Source: Ficedula albicollis
Lineage: Eukaryota; Chordata; Aves; Passeriformes; Muscicapidae
Direction of reading: 5' to 3'
Assembly: GCF_000247815.1 (NCBI RefSeq)
Contig: NC_021681.1
Span: 22,824,789 to 22,888,788, forward strand
DNA: 64,000 bases
Positions 35,851 to 47,235 of this stretch are shown in pieces (the stretch's first letter is position 1; each line of letters opens with the position of its first letter). Below the pieces are notes generated by a model, which did no database searches, was not told the DNA's origin, and saw only the letters and a list, made by a program, of their open reading frames with translations. Both the position numbers and the translations under genes were made by a program.

Positions 35851-38800
35851 TAGGGGATGGGCCTATTCACATGCTCACATTTTCCTATTGCAAAAAACCC
35901 ACAGCAAAGGGCTGATAAAAACTGGTTGCTAATCCTGCAGTTTCACCACTCATCAGGCAGAGTTTTCTGCTCCCCCCTTTTGAAAGTCAACCTCACTGAT
36001 GCCAAAAGCCTGGAATAATTCCCCTGTGTGCTTGTTTGATGTCACAGCTGAGGTCAGGGCTGGGTATTGTGCTCTTACCAGTACGCATGGTTATCTAACG
36101 TGTGGCCACACAATGAAATGATGAACAGATGTGAACAGTGAGTTTTTAACATCTTAGCTCCTTTGTATGGAAGTTTTATTGAAATGTCTTGCCTGTTAAC
36201 TCTATGAGTGTCAGGCAAAAGCAAGAAAATATACCCCAGGATTTACAGGGTTTTGGAATGGATTTTTAAACCCAGCATTGCTGCACAGCAAATAACTGCT
36301 GAGGTAACAAGCCATTTACATTTAATACTTTCGTGGCTGCTGGCCAGTGCTTCCACAGCTTATGGTATGGATCACAAATTTCTCACAGAAAGAGAACAAA
36401 TGCAAAGTTAGATCTTCTAAATTATAATGCATTACAACCCAAACTTCCCATTAATAGAGGCCTTCAAACATGACATCAAATCCTTCGTTTGTTTAATGAA
36501 AGCTCTAAGGCTATTCTGAAATATTTTTAGCTGTTGGTCAGTGCTTCTTATTTTTTTCCTGTGGGATGAGAGAAAGGGAGATGAGGAAATCAGACAATTT
36601 TCCCATATCACGATGATGTGACAGTGGTATTGATATGGTACTCTTTGAATATCTTTAGGTCAGTACAGATGAAAATGAGATCTGTAAATAGGAGTTTGTA
36701 CAGCTTTAACTACAGGTGATGCTGCCAAAGCCATATACAATATCTTATTTTGCAGGACTTTTATAAGGTCCAGTACTTAAATAATTCCCCCTTTGATATG
36801 TTTTTTCTCTAAGGTTTTTTTCCTGTGTTATCTGAAATACATTGAAACCTCACAGTATCTCAGTTTCTCTACTTTTGAGTTACTTATTATGTCCAAAATG
36901 CTCTAGGATTTGGGGTAAAACTTGCAAATGCTATACATTGTCATTGCAAGAGCATCAAAGTTTGATTCTTCAGAATTCAAGGAAAATATCCATATTTCTG
37001 TTTCAGTGCAAGTTATATCATTATCCTTTTTTTGCAGCAAGTCACTTTTTTATATGTTACAGCAAGTCACTTTGAATTCAAATATAAAATGAGGCCATCC
37101 ATCATGTTAGCAATTTAATTACCTCGGTATATACTTTTTCAGAAAAAAAAAAAATCCAAACCCCAAACACAACAAACCACCTCTATTACTTGTTGTGTGT
37201 GTATATCTTATTACAGATTCATTGCCTGGGGACAGGCAGGGCTGTCAGCAGGGCAGTCCTTGTGGTTAGAAATGCCAAGATGGGGAGCAGATAAGACATG
37301 AAGTCCTTGTGCCTCCTGTTTGGGTCCGCTCTGCTCCGTGTTTGCTTGGGGCCTTACCTGTTAGATTCCCTGTAATCTTTGTTGCAACAGTGAAATGATG
37401 CCTTGTAAAGCAATGAAGCGTGACAGGGATACTGAAAGGGTCGAATGAGGTAGAAATGTGATATTTTCTATCTTCTGTGGGCCCAGGAAATAGGAGTCCA
37501 GCTGCTGAGCTGGGGCTGGGCATTCACCGTGGCTTTAGCGGCAAGAAAGTTGTGAGATTTATTGTTTGGTGCTTACAGAAGAGACAAAGTAAGCAATGCC
37601 CGTGATTTATCTAATTGTTTAACCATCTGGTTTCACTGCGACGGAAGATTAGGCGTTAAGGGAACTGGGAAACTACAAATGGCAAGGCAGGGTGGGGACA
37701 AGGGCCTTTATTTATTAAACTTTTCCTGGTAAAACTCTGGTGTTCTTCAGTGATGGAGACAAATTCCATTATTTTCACTTTTTTTTTTTCTTCTTTAAAG
37801 GATTGGATTGTTTCATGACTAGTAGGACTTGGAGCAATAAAAGCTGATATAACAAGAAGTGTAGTGAAATGACATGTTTTAGGGCATGAGTGGATCCAAG
37901 AGTTGGGGTGGAAAAGGAGATGCCACTGCCATGCCCACATCTTGTGGCACACAAGCTTTTTCTATATCTTTAGCTAGGACAGATATGGGACATCAGTTTC
38001 AACAATATGTATTGAAAAAGACTCTGGTCTCATTTAGGCAGCCCTAGGATGGGCTGTTTGTGGCATTGAGCTGTTTTCCTCATTTTTAACACACTTCCCA
38101 CAACAAAACCTGGTCATCTTGTCACTGCAGAGAAAAAAATATTTTTCCTTTCGGTGTTTGAGTGGGAGCTGAGCTTGTGTCACATGTAAATGAGTGCAGA
38201 AGTAGGACTTGGCTGAGCTGGCCATGCCACTGAGTAAATCTTGAAAGCCAATGATAAATAACTTTTTCTGTGAAAGAGGAGAGACTAAGATTTCCCAGTT
38301 ATATCCCTCAAAGCAAACAAGCAAGAGCATCTTTTGCAGACCCTGAAGGAAACAGGGAAAAGCACACATATGAGATTACTTAAGTGGAAGAAATAAAAGG
38401 ATAATATCTAAAAAGAGCAAAACTCAATCACTTTAGTTCTCTTGGGAAGTCCACCCTGTGCTATAGATGAGACCAGATACCCTTTCATTCCCCCTGTTGT
38501 CCAACATCCGTCTTCATTAGGAGTTTTGCTCTTCCAAAGATCTCAGACTTTTGATTAGTTTCAGCTGGGCTTGAGTATCAAACCTGAAAAACAGTTATTT
38601 TGTCTGCACGTGTTACTTTTCCATAAGCAAAGGCACATCTTACAAATAAAGTCTTCAGGGAGGTTTAAAACTGGCCTGCAACACAAGAAGAGAGAAACAA
38701 GCTGGCTTGCTTTATAGGAAAGACTACACAGGTATCGACCCCAGAAAATTTGTCAAGTCAACACCTAATGATGGCTTAGCTGCCGGGCTTGGCCATGCAA

Positions 38801-39302
38801 TATTTAGATCAGGCTCTGTTTTTTTACACCCTGGGTTTTCACATATGGAGCCCGAATGAGTGAGGAGAAACAGAAGCGCCGTGTGAGCGTTTCTGCCCGG
38901 GAGCCGGCTGGAGCAGCTCTGCTGAAGTTTGGCCATAAACTCTTTTAGCTGCCAGGTCTCTGGGGAAGGCTCGGGTGAGCATCCCCACATCTGCCATCTG
39001 CTGTTAAAAAACAATCCTCCAGGAGCTTGTGAAGCACTGCTGGTGAAGGGAGAAGGCTCTTTCCAGAGGCAGCAGAAGTGTAGAGCACAGTCCCAGCTGT
39101 GGGATGGTCACTCTTAGTCCAGGCCACTGGGAGAAGATGATAAATAGCTAATTCCTAAGCAGGAATATGTAAAAGCAAAACCAGTGTCCAGCCTGGAGCT
39201 CTGGGTGATTCTCCCGCTTGAATAAAGGAGATTGTTTTATGTCAGGAATTATGCATTCATTAAGTCTAAGAGGCTTTAATGAGGATCTTCTTGCACTGAG
39301 GT
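35851..39302. other. Non-coding stretch, no gene seen
   Basis: Open frames are 111 codons or fewer. A 14-bp direct repeat, CAGCAAGTCACTTT, recurs 25 bp apart at 37035 and 37060, probably chance or a decayed dimer. An A run lies near 37142-37153 and a T run near 37780-37790. Confidence 0.6.
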
Positions 39303-39430
39303 TTTCCTTTGGAAATGTGTCTCAGGGTTGGGTGCGCTGGCGACAGGCACAGAAAATGTGACTACCTTTCCTTTGGAAATGTGTCTCAGGGTTGGGTGTG
39401 CTGGCTACAGGCACAGAAAATGTGACCACT
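39303..39430. repeat. Two-copy tandem direct repeat, 64-bp unit
   Basis: Copies start at 39303 and 39367 with TTTCCTTTGGAAATGTGTCT and include a shared AGGCACAGAAAATGTGAC near the end. Substitutions include GCGCTGG/GTGCTGG, CGACAGG/CTACAGG and a few at the 3' edge. A 139-codon minus-strand open frame crosses it with the two copies in different phases, so no coding role is implied. Confidence 0.95.
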
Positions 39431-41565
39431 CTGGTTGGTGAGTGTGTCTGCAGAGTGACAGACCCCAGCTGAGCTGGTATCACCTTTCCATGGGCCATCT
39501 TCAGCTTGGTCAGGCGTTTGATCCAGAGCAGGGAGTTAAAGCCAGCTCTTGCATATCCCAGCACACATCCTGGCCACCAACTCTCTCTTGAGGTCTTGGT
39601 CTCATCTGGGAGAGAGATTAGAAATAGTAGGAAATTCCAAAAATTGACTGACAAATAAAAGAAGCATGGAAGTTTTTCCTTTTCATGAAAAGACAAGGTG
39701 GCTCCATTCCCCTTCCAGGCCTTTTGGTTCATGAGAAGCAAAAATGTAGATCAGGTGCTATTTATCAATTGTCTTCTGAAAGAAGGTGGCTATGCAGATA
39801 CCAAGGAACATCTGGTGTCTTCACACAACACCTGATGGTGATATTGTTTCACTGTAGGAAAACCATTGAGAAATCTTCCAATAGGACACCAGTGTTTTGT
39901 GGGAGTGTCTGTATTTCCACACTTTTAATAAGGATGTAGAAATGACTTGTTTAAAAATTCACTTTTCTGTTAAGTTTTCACATTTTGTTTCTCCAGTGTC
40001 AGCATATTTCTTGTTTTGATATATATATACACACACATATATATATATAAAATATGATCATTTGTTTATATTAAATAAGACTTTGTAATACAACATTTTT
40101 TTCTCTTAACATTTTTCAGGCTTTAAAATCCAAATTAAAAGTGAAGGGACTTAACCTAAGGAAGTTTAAGTATTAAATGAAATATTGACTTATATGTTTA
40201 AGTGTCTCTGAATCCAGGAATTTTTCCTGAGTATTTGTTTCAAAGGCAGCATTGGCCTTTTGGTTTTCAGTTCTGATTTAGAGGCTTTATTCCCCAATGT
40301 TGAAATTTCCCATTTCTACACAGCTCCGGCAATTCTATAAACTAGGATTTCCAGGGTAGCTTTACACAGGCAGCTGAAACCCATGGAAATATTGTGGTAG
40401 AGCTAAGAACTGAACCTAAGTTTATCTTAATCCCAGTGCAGTGTCTGAGATAGAGAGATTTTAACATTTCTTCTCCTTGCCCTCACAGATAGTGCCAAGG
40501 GCTGGATGGGAGATTTTACTGAGTGTAGGAATAGACGCTCACGCACACTAAAAGGTGTCACTGATGTTGCTTTAATAAAAGATGAATTCTGAGCTGTGCT
40601 GCCTGCCAGGCTGGCGGGGTGGACTCTGTGAAGGTTTTTTGGGAGGCTGGGCCGGGAAAGCCGCGCTGGCTGGATGCAGTCCAGGGAGGAACTCCGCTCA
40701 GAGCACAGCCAAGCCTGGAGGACTCCTTCCACGTCCTCCACAGCCAGAGCAGGCCAGAGCTGGAGTGCTCCACTGACCTAACAGCGAAATGTGATTTTTG
40801 GGGAGGTTCCCCAGCTGTCCGGGGGGGCACTTGAAGGGCCCTGGGTGCAGGGAGCTGCCTGCAGAGGCTCCTGGTCAACAAAGGGGATGAGCCCCTGCAG
40901 CAAACCCGCTGGGTAATGGGCACATTCCTCACCCCTCTGGAACTGTGCAATTTCTGGGTGTGTTTGAGCCAAACCCGGGATTTTCAGCTGCTTCCAAGGG
41001 TGCCTGGGTAAAATACAATAGCCTGAGCAGTGCAGTCACATGGGATAGCTGCTTCTGCCCTTTTGTCTTGTGAGTGTGCTAATAAGTCTGATTCAGTGGA
41101 AGCCAGTATTTGAGCTGGCTATTTGTGTACCCAAGAGCAGCTTTTAATCCGGGCTGATTGTCAGCGTCTCTGTCTGAATGGAATGCCCCAGTATTAAACC
41201 TGGGCAGTTTTGATACTTGGGCAAAACTTGTGGATTACAAGCACTGTCATTTTTTGAATGATAGCCCCTTTGGAGTGCAGTGGGGAGGGAGGTTCTATCA
41301 TTTATTTTCTTTTGGATAATGACAAAGAGAAAGAAACACGCTGCTTGTTTAAACTGACAACTCACAGGTTTAGCATTTGAATCAGGCAAATTTGTACAGT
41401 GTGTTTTTGAAACCAAGGAAGTATTAATCTTACACCATTTATGCAGTGATCCAAAAACAAATATAGCTTTTGTAGCCAAAAGTGAAGCAAGCTTTTCCAA
41501 CTCTGAGTTGTGACTCTGTTTCATATTCAGTATCAGACAAACATAACATCCCATTATTTTGCACA
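39431..41565. other. Non-coding stretch with a GC-richer patch, no gene seen
   Basis: Contains a TA/CA microsatellite (separate entry) and a GC-richer patch at about 40560-40980, with overlapping frames of up to 130 codons on both strands. A minus-strand frame of 178 codons (41144-41680) has no recognisable domain, holds a phenylalanine-rich string from an A-rich tract and runs into the 706-bp duplication. I treat all of these as chance. Confidence 0.55.
40019..40051. repeat. Microsatellite (TA)n(CA)n(TA)n
   Basis: TA repeats interrupted by a short CA block, a common compound dinucleotide microsatellite. Confidence 0.95.
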
Positions 41566-42271
41566 GATTAAAAAAAAAATAAAAGAGGAAAAAGAAAATT
41601 AAAGGGGAATGAGCAAGTAGCATGTCTGAATTTCCTTTCTCATACAAAAAGCAGGGAAATGCACTGGGCTGAAATCTCATCAGAGAGAACGCCAGGTACT
41701 GTTGTTAACAAAATGACAACTACTTGATATTTGGATTTTGTAAAAATGACTTTCAAAAAGAGTCTGGGTTCAAAGCGGGAAGTTCACTAATAGGTCTGAG
41801 CAAACGTGTTCCTGATCACACCCCATTAGGAAGGTGGAATGCAGCGAGTGCTGCTCCCCCCGAGGAAGCCCCAGCGCACGCGATGTGCAGCCTGCAGCCA
41901 GCCCAGCAGACGATGCCAGACCCGCTGACCCTGGCGATTCTGCAGCCTTTTTTCAAAGTTAATGCGTCTTTTGTGCTTCAGTGGCAGGGAGGGGAAGAAG
42001 GACTTCACTGCATGGATTTTGGAAGGGTTTGGAATAAGAACAGTTAATTGTGTGCTTTGTTCTTGGATGCATTTGCTCATCTCTAATAAGATATTAAAAG
42101 CTCAGAAGTGTCTTGAGCTCTGCTATATTTTGGCTTGCTCATTTGTTCCACGGCTGCCTTGTGCGCATCCAAAGCAATGATCCTGTTCCAAGTGGTTTCT
42201 GGTGAGGCAGAGCTGTATGATTCCTTTGAATCATAACATGAGTCTGGTATGAGTCCTGTCGTGATGTGTCC
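41566..42271. repeat. 706-bp tandem duplication, copy 1
   Basis: This copy starts at GATT followed by ten A residues and ends GTGATGTGTCC, and is repeated head-to-tail at once in the next 706 bp. Read base by base, the copies differ at three sites only: 41959 T/A, 41974 T/G and 42040 A/T. The unit is complex sequence with a CpG-bearing, GC-rich core at about 41840-41950 and AT-rich flanks. It includes a 107-codon open frame (41724-42047) with no recognised domain, repeated in copy 2. I see no transposon features such as terminal repeats, a tail or target-site duplications. Confidence 0.97.
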
Positions 42272-42977
42272 GATTAAAAAAAAAATAAAAGAGGAAAAAG
42301 AAAATTAAAGGGGAATGAGCAAGTAGCATGTCTGAATTTCCTTTCTCATACAAAAAGCAGGGAAATGCACTGGGCTGAAATCTCATCAGAGAGAACGCCA
42401 GGTACTGTTGTTAACAAAATGACAACTACTTGATATTTGGATTTTGTAAAAATGACTTTCAAAAAGAGTCTGGGTTCAAAGCGGGAAGTTCACTAATAGG
42501 TCTGAGCAAACGTGTTCCTGATCACACCCCATTAGGAAGGTGGAATGCAGCGAGTGCTGCTCCCCCCGAGGAAGCCCCAGCGCACGCGATGTGCAGCCTG
42601 CAGCCAGCCCAGCAGACGATGCCAGACCCGCTGACCCTGGCGATTCTGCAGCCTTTTTTCAAAGATAATGCGTCTTTTGGGCTTCAGTGGCAGGGAGGGG
42701 AAGAAGGACTTCACTGCATGGATTTTGGAAGGGTTTGGAATAAGATCAGTTAATTGTGTGCTTTGTTCTTGGATGCATTTGCTCATCTCTAATAAGATAT
42801 TAAAAGCTCAGAAGTGTCTTGAGCTCTGCTATATTTTGGCTTGCTCATTTGTTCCACGGCTGCCTTGTGCGCATCCAAAGCAATGATCCTGTTCCAAGTG
42901 GTTTCTGGTGAGGCAGAGCTGTATGATTCCTTTGAATCATAACATGAGTCTGGTATGAGTCCTGTCGTGATGTGTCC
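42272..42977. repeat. 706-bp tandem duplication, copy 2
   Basis: Second head-to-tail copy, about 99.6% identical to copy 1 (703 of 706), including the same ten-A tract at the start. The junction shows no spacer. Unique sequence resumes after GTGTCC at 42977. The divergent bases sit at 42665, 42680 and 42746. A recent unequal crossover, a copy-number polymorphism or an assembly artefact would each explain it. Confidence 0.97.
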
Positions 42978-44313
42978 CCGTCTGTGGAATATGAGAAATT
43001 TGTTCATTATTTTTCATCAGACAGTGCCATGGAAAACAAAGTTCACATGGTGAAACTGCAGAGGCAGAGTGAGGTGATGTTGCAGGCACCATTGTACATG
43101 CTGTGCCTGTTGGTCTGTACAGCCAGGGAGAGAAATGCATCACTGGCTGGTGATTAACCATCCTGGGGGTGGCTGGGAAACCTGCACATGCTGGCTTGGA
43201 GGTAGGACCAGGGAAGGGAGGCCTGGGCATCTTATCAGAAATCACACCACTAATGCCATCAGCATTTCTTGGGAAGGCTGGGTTATAACTCAGCTTTATA
43301 ACTGGGAATTTGTACCTGCGCCAGCCATCCCGGGGGGTGTGGATTTTAAATGCTCACACATTTCATTCTGCATGACAACACCCTGAAAACGTAGGTTAGT
43401 TAAGACAAACCGCCGTCAATTAAGTTTATTGGATGATGTCAGTGATGTAGGTGATATATATATATACACAATCATGGATTTAGAAAAATGTCCACTCTTC
43501 TCTGGATGTGCAAACAGTTTGTCAATAACGGGAGAAAATTTACAGTGACAGTCAGTGTGATTTTGCAATATGCAAAATGGACTTAATAATCAGCATGAGA
43601 AATCACCTCAGGAAGAGTAGGGATTTTGATCTGTGTTTTTCTTGTTAGTTTTGAAAAAACACCATTAGCCAATAGCAGAGTTATTTTCACAGCCATTTCC
43701 TATGGATATCCTAGAAAGAGAGCCATGCACTGCCCTTCAGCTGGGGCTAGTGTCCTCAGAAAGATGCACACAGAAGCAGCCAAGCCTGGTCCATTGGACT
43801 TTAATTATAATCAGACACCAGGTAGTTTAATTTTCCCTGGTGCTATTTTTTTGCCAGTGGTAGATGATGTTGCTAACAGCTGGCACTGAATTTTCATAGC
43901 ATTTTATTTAATTGCAAGCTGTGAGCAGAGACAACGAAGAGTAAAGGAATGAAGACTTCAGACACTATCCCAAATTATGTGGATGTGCTGGCTTTGGTAA
44001 TTCAGTTTTGAATTTCTGAAGGAAATAATTAAATTGTTATCTGAAATATTCTGAAAATTATTTTTCTTAGATCTCAGTGTGTAATTCCTTTTGCTTTGGA
44101 CTACAAACGTACTTGTGACTTTTTCACCTCAGGTGTCTTCAGCTCAAATTAAAGCCAGAAAGAATGCACTGGAATTCTTGTCTTCCCCAGCCTTCTGATG
44201 GGACCAAAAATCACACTGGCCTTTCAAAAAGAGTATGACTCAAACTCCTTCCAAACCCATACAAGGTTAAATAGATTTCAATTTATCGCCAAAATATGTA
44301 TTAAATATTATAA
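42978..44313. other. Non-coding stretch, no gene seen
   Basis: Unique sequence after the large duplication. A short TA run lies at about 43455-43468. Open frames are about 100 codons or fewer with no recognisable features. Confidence 0.6.
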
Positions 44314-44382
44314 GGGCAATGTAATAAGTTTAATTAATGACATTTGTAATTGGGGCAATGCAATAAGTTTAATTAATGACAT
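44314..44382. repeat. Two-copy tandem direct repeat, 39-bp unit (second copy partial)
   Basis: GGGCAATGTAATAAGTTTAA at 44314 recurs as GGGCAATGCAATAAGTTTAA at 44353, each followed by TTAATGACAT. Period is 39 bp with one substitution in the matching 30 bp. The repeated part contains TTTAATTAATG, a homeodomain-like core, so the event would double such a site if it is functional. Confidence 0.88.
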
Positions 44383-46955
44383 ATTAAGAAGCAAGAGCTA
44401 TGACCTTAGACCCAATGCAGGATTTGCAGTGCAAGCCATTGGGTACCTGAGGGATGTCTCATCCACTTCCTCACTTAAAAATGAAGCATCTGGTTTTCTC
44501 ACTCGATTGGAGTGGTTGGAGTGCAGGATTTAGCCCTTCAGTTTTCTCTTTCTCATTCCTTCAGTTTTTCCCCTTGGCAGAGAGGGGGAAGGCAGTCTCA
44601 GCGTGTTGGGGATTATCTAAGGGCTCAGGCATTGCACTGAAGTGTGCTGTCTAGGACTGATTTCGTACTTGATCAGTCTCTCAAGATGGGTTTCAAATCC
44701 AATATTGATGCATTTTTTTTCTCAGGATTGTAAATTGTTTGACAATTCTTGGGAGCGACTCTTGTAAGAGCTTAACCCCCATACAGAGTAAACAGTTGCA
44801 ATAACAACTTCAGTAATTTCCAAATCCCTACTCCTTAGTTTATTAAGTTAATACAAACTGAGCACTGCCCCATTCTCTTGCAAGCTACTAATGCTGGATT
44901 TGTGTGTTGGATTTTGAAGCAGTGTCCATGGTTTTAGTAAGCCTGACTATCTCCCCTTCAGTATGTTACAATTCCTTTATTATTTGTTTTAATGTCTTCT
45001 CCCTCAACTTGGCTTACTCAAGTCTTGGATCTAGCTAATGGTAATTGATCCAAATGAAATTGAATTGGAGAAAAGCCATTGCTTATGAAGAAATATCTGT
45101 GTGACTTGGGCTGGACTGATGTGTTTGCAAATCCTCTATTTTTCTTACAGCCACTTCTTCCATAATATCATCCCAATTTACCAAATCGGATCTTAAATTA
45201 TCTCATTTGCTTCTGATCCAATGGCTTTTTGAGTTTGTTTTTGTTTTTCCTGTTCTTTTGCTCCTTGCCTGGCAGTCATGTTCCAGCTATAGCCTTGTTC
45301 ATGGGGCAAAGGTTCCTAATATTACATGTACTGCATGCTCCTTCCACTGGGGCAGCTGTAATTTCATCATTCTTATTTTTGCACAAAGTAATTTGTATTC
45401 TTGCAGAGTTGTGGTTTTTTTTTTTTTCAATACTGATGAAGAAAGGAGCTTCAGCATCTCAGATGCCTGTTTTGACATATGTTTTCTTACAAAGTGATCT
45501 GTGGTTCAGGAATAGGTTATCCTTGTGGGTCAAGAGCTGTTGCTTTAACTAGTGCTCATGCCTTGTATTCATGAGAGGCTGTAATTGATTCCCATCTCTT
45601 TTATGGAATAGTCCTATTTTCTCACTGAATAGATGCTTCTGGTTCTTTTAAAGGCAGCATTCATCTCAATCAGCTCACTGTTGCTTTTACACTACTGTCA
45701 CCCAAGGAGGAGCCCCCTTCAACCTCCTCCTCCCCACTTCAAATCATAGCATTCAAATACTAATTTTCTTGTCTGGGTAGATCTCCAGACTCATTGAAGA
45801 GCTACTCCCTAATAGAAAGAAAAATACCAAGGGTTTTGAGATTTAATATAAAATAGTAAAAGTTGGTACCTGTGCTTTAAAGTGTCTTGAAACAGGTGCA
45901 ATTTTTGGGGAGGAAGCTGAACATGAGCTGAGCTGAAAGATTTCCAGAGGCTGTACCTAATATTGTGGACCTGTGCTGAGCTTAACATTGTAAAACTGCA
46001 GAATCAAAGGGTTAATAGAAAAAGTTAAGTGCAAATTGGGTAAAATAAGAGAAAATCAATGTTTGTAACCTGCCATGAGGAGGGCATTCAGTCTCTTTGT
46101 TCTCCTGTTCCATTTTGGAAATCTATAGGTACCTGGGCTTCATGCCCACAGGATCCAGAGTGAACAAAGCTGAATGTGGGAAATAAAAATCCTTAGTTCA
46201 CATCTAGGAGGTGTGGGTTTTCCCTCACTGCAGCATCTCTAAATACTACAAAAAATAAATAGCTTGGCGTTGGTTATTTATTTTTACTATTTTCTACCAA
46301 AGAAGAAATTAAATGTTCCTTCAGCCACCCCTCTGCAGTCATCCACTTTTGGCACCTTCTTTGAAACTTACGGGACAATTTCTTTCCCAAAAATTTTCTC
46401 AATGGGGATAGATACAGGCACAATGGGTTATTAAAACAAGCTGCTTTTAACAGAGGATGAGAATGTTTCAAGATCTCTACTTTATCTCATCATGACATGT
46501 AACTCCATAGTGGAGAAGGAGCAATAGGAATGAGAAACCAGAGCCCTGAAAAATTTGCCAGGAAACCTAAAGTCCCACAGAAAATGCTGCCTGTTGAAGG
46601 CAGCTGTCTAGGCTGAGGTTTGCAAACTTTTTGCACAAATCTAAGCTCAATTTCCAGTAAAACCTGTCTTGGTTTGTCAATTCAAATCAAAGCCAGGGGG
46701 GATTTCATGTGATTGCAAGTGAGATCCACTGGCCTTTCAAGGGTTTTGCTCCCTGAGCTGAAGCAATGATGTCTCTGCCAGACAAAGATGATTTTTCATT
46801 TCCATGGGCTCCTGCAAATTGGCACTGGCACAGTTTATATGAGGACAAGGTTTTGGTGTGGCTGGAGGGCGAATTTCACCAGAGCAATGTTGTGTGACAA
46901 CTGACCTGATGTTCTCCCCCACTGCAGGGTTTGTGATACCCAGGGCTTGTGTTAT
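44383..46955. other. Non-coding stretch, no gene seen
   Basis: Open frames stay under 110 codons. Two overlapping plus-strand frames at 45207-45552 are phenylalanine/leucine-rich because of T-rich sequence, including a T run near 45415-45428. No repeats or RNA genes were recognised. Confidence 0.6.
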
Positions 46956-47235
46956 AGCCTAGAGTGAAATAATCTGTGAAAGGGCCTTAAATCTGATATA
47001 ACTGCAATTAAATTCTCCCATAGTGGGCACGCCATAATCCCATCATAATTGCCAGCATGGGTTAATAGCACTGTTCATATGGCACATAAACAGCAGAAAA
47101 TGCATGCTCCAATGGGTTTTCCTTTCTCCCCTTCATATTGGCCTGATAAAGCAATAGGCAATTAGGAATAGTTGGAAATTCCTTTGGAATTTACCATTTA
47201 ATTAAGATACTCATATTAAATGGCCCCAGGCCACC
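46956..47235. promoter_or_regulatory. Candidate conserved regulatory element
   Basis: This repeat-free tract has closely packed motif-like strings: GCAATTAAATTC near 47005, CATAATCCC and CATAATTGCC near 47033-47052, GGCAATTAGG near 47157 and CATTTAATTAAG near 47197. It has no long open frame. Its texture matches deeply conserved non-coding elements near developmental genes. That is a visual judgement only. Confidence 0.3.

Noticed and set aside
41144..41680. A 178-codon minus-strand frame as a gene
   Set aside because: It contains low-complexity phenylalanine from an A-rich tract, runs into the duplicated unit and shows no domain.
41724..42753. Tandem pair of paralogous small genes encoding near-identical 107-residue proteins
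   Set aside because: The two frames are duplicated only because the underlying 706-bp DNA is. One of the three base changes is a stop-neutral replacement and nothing indicates coding constraint.
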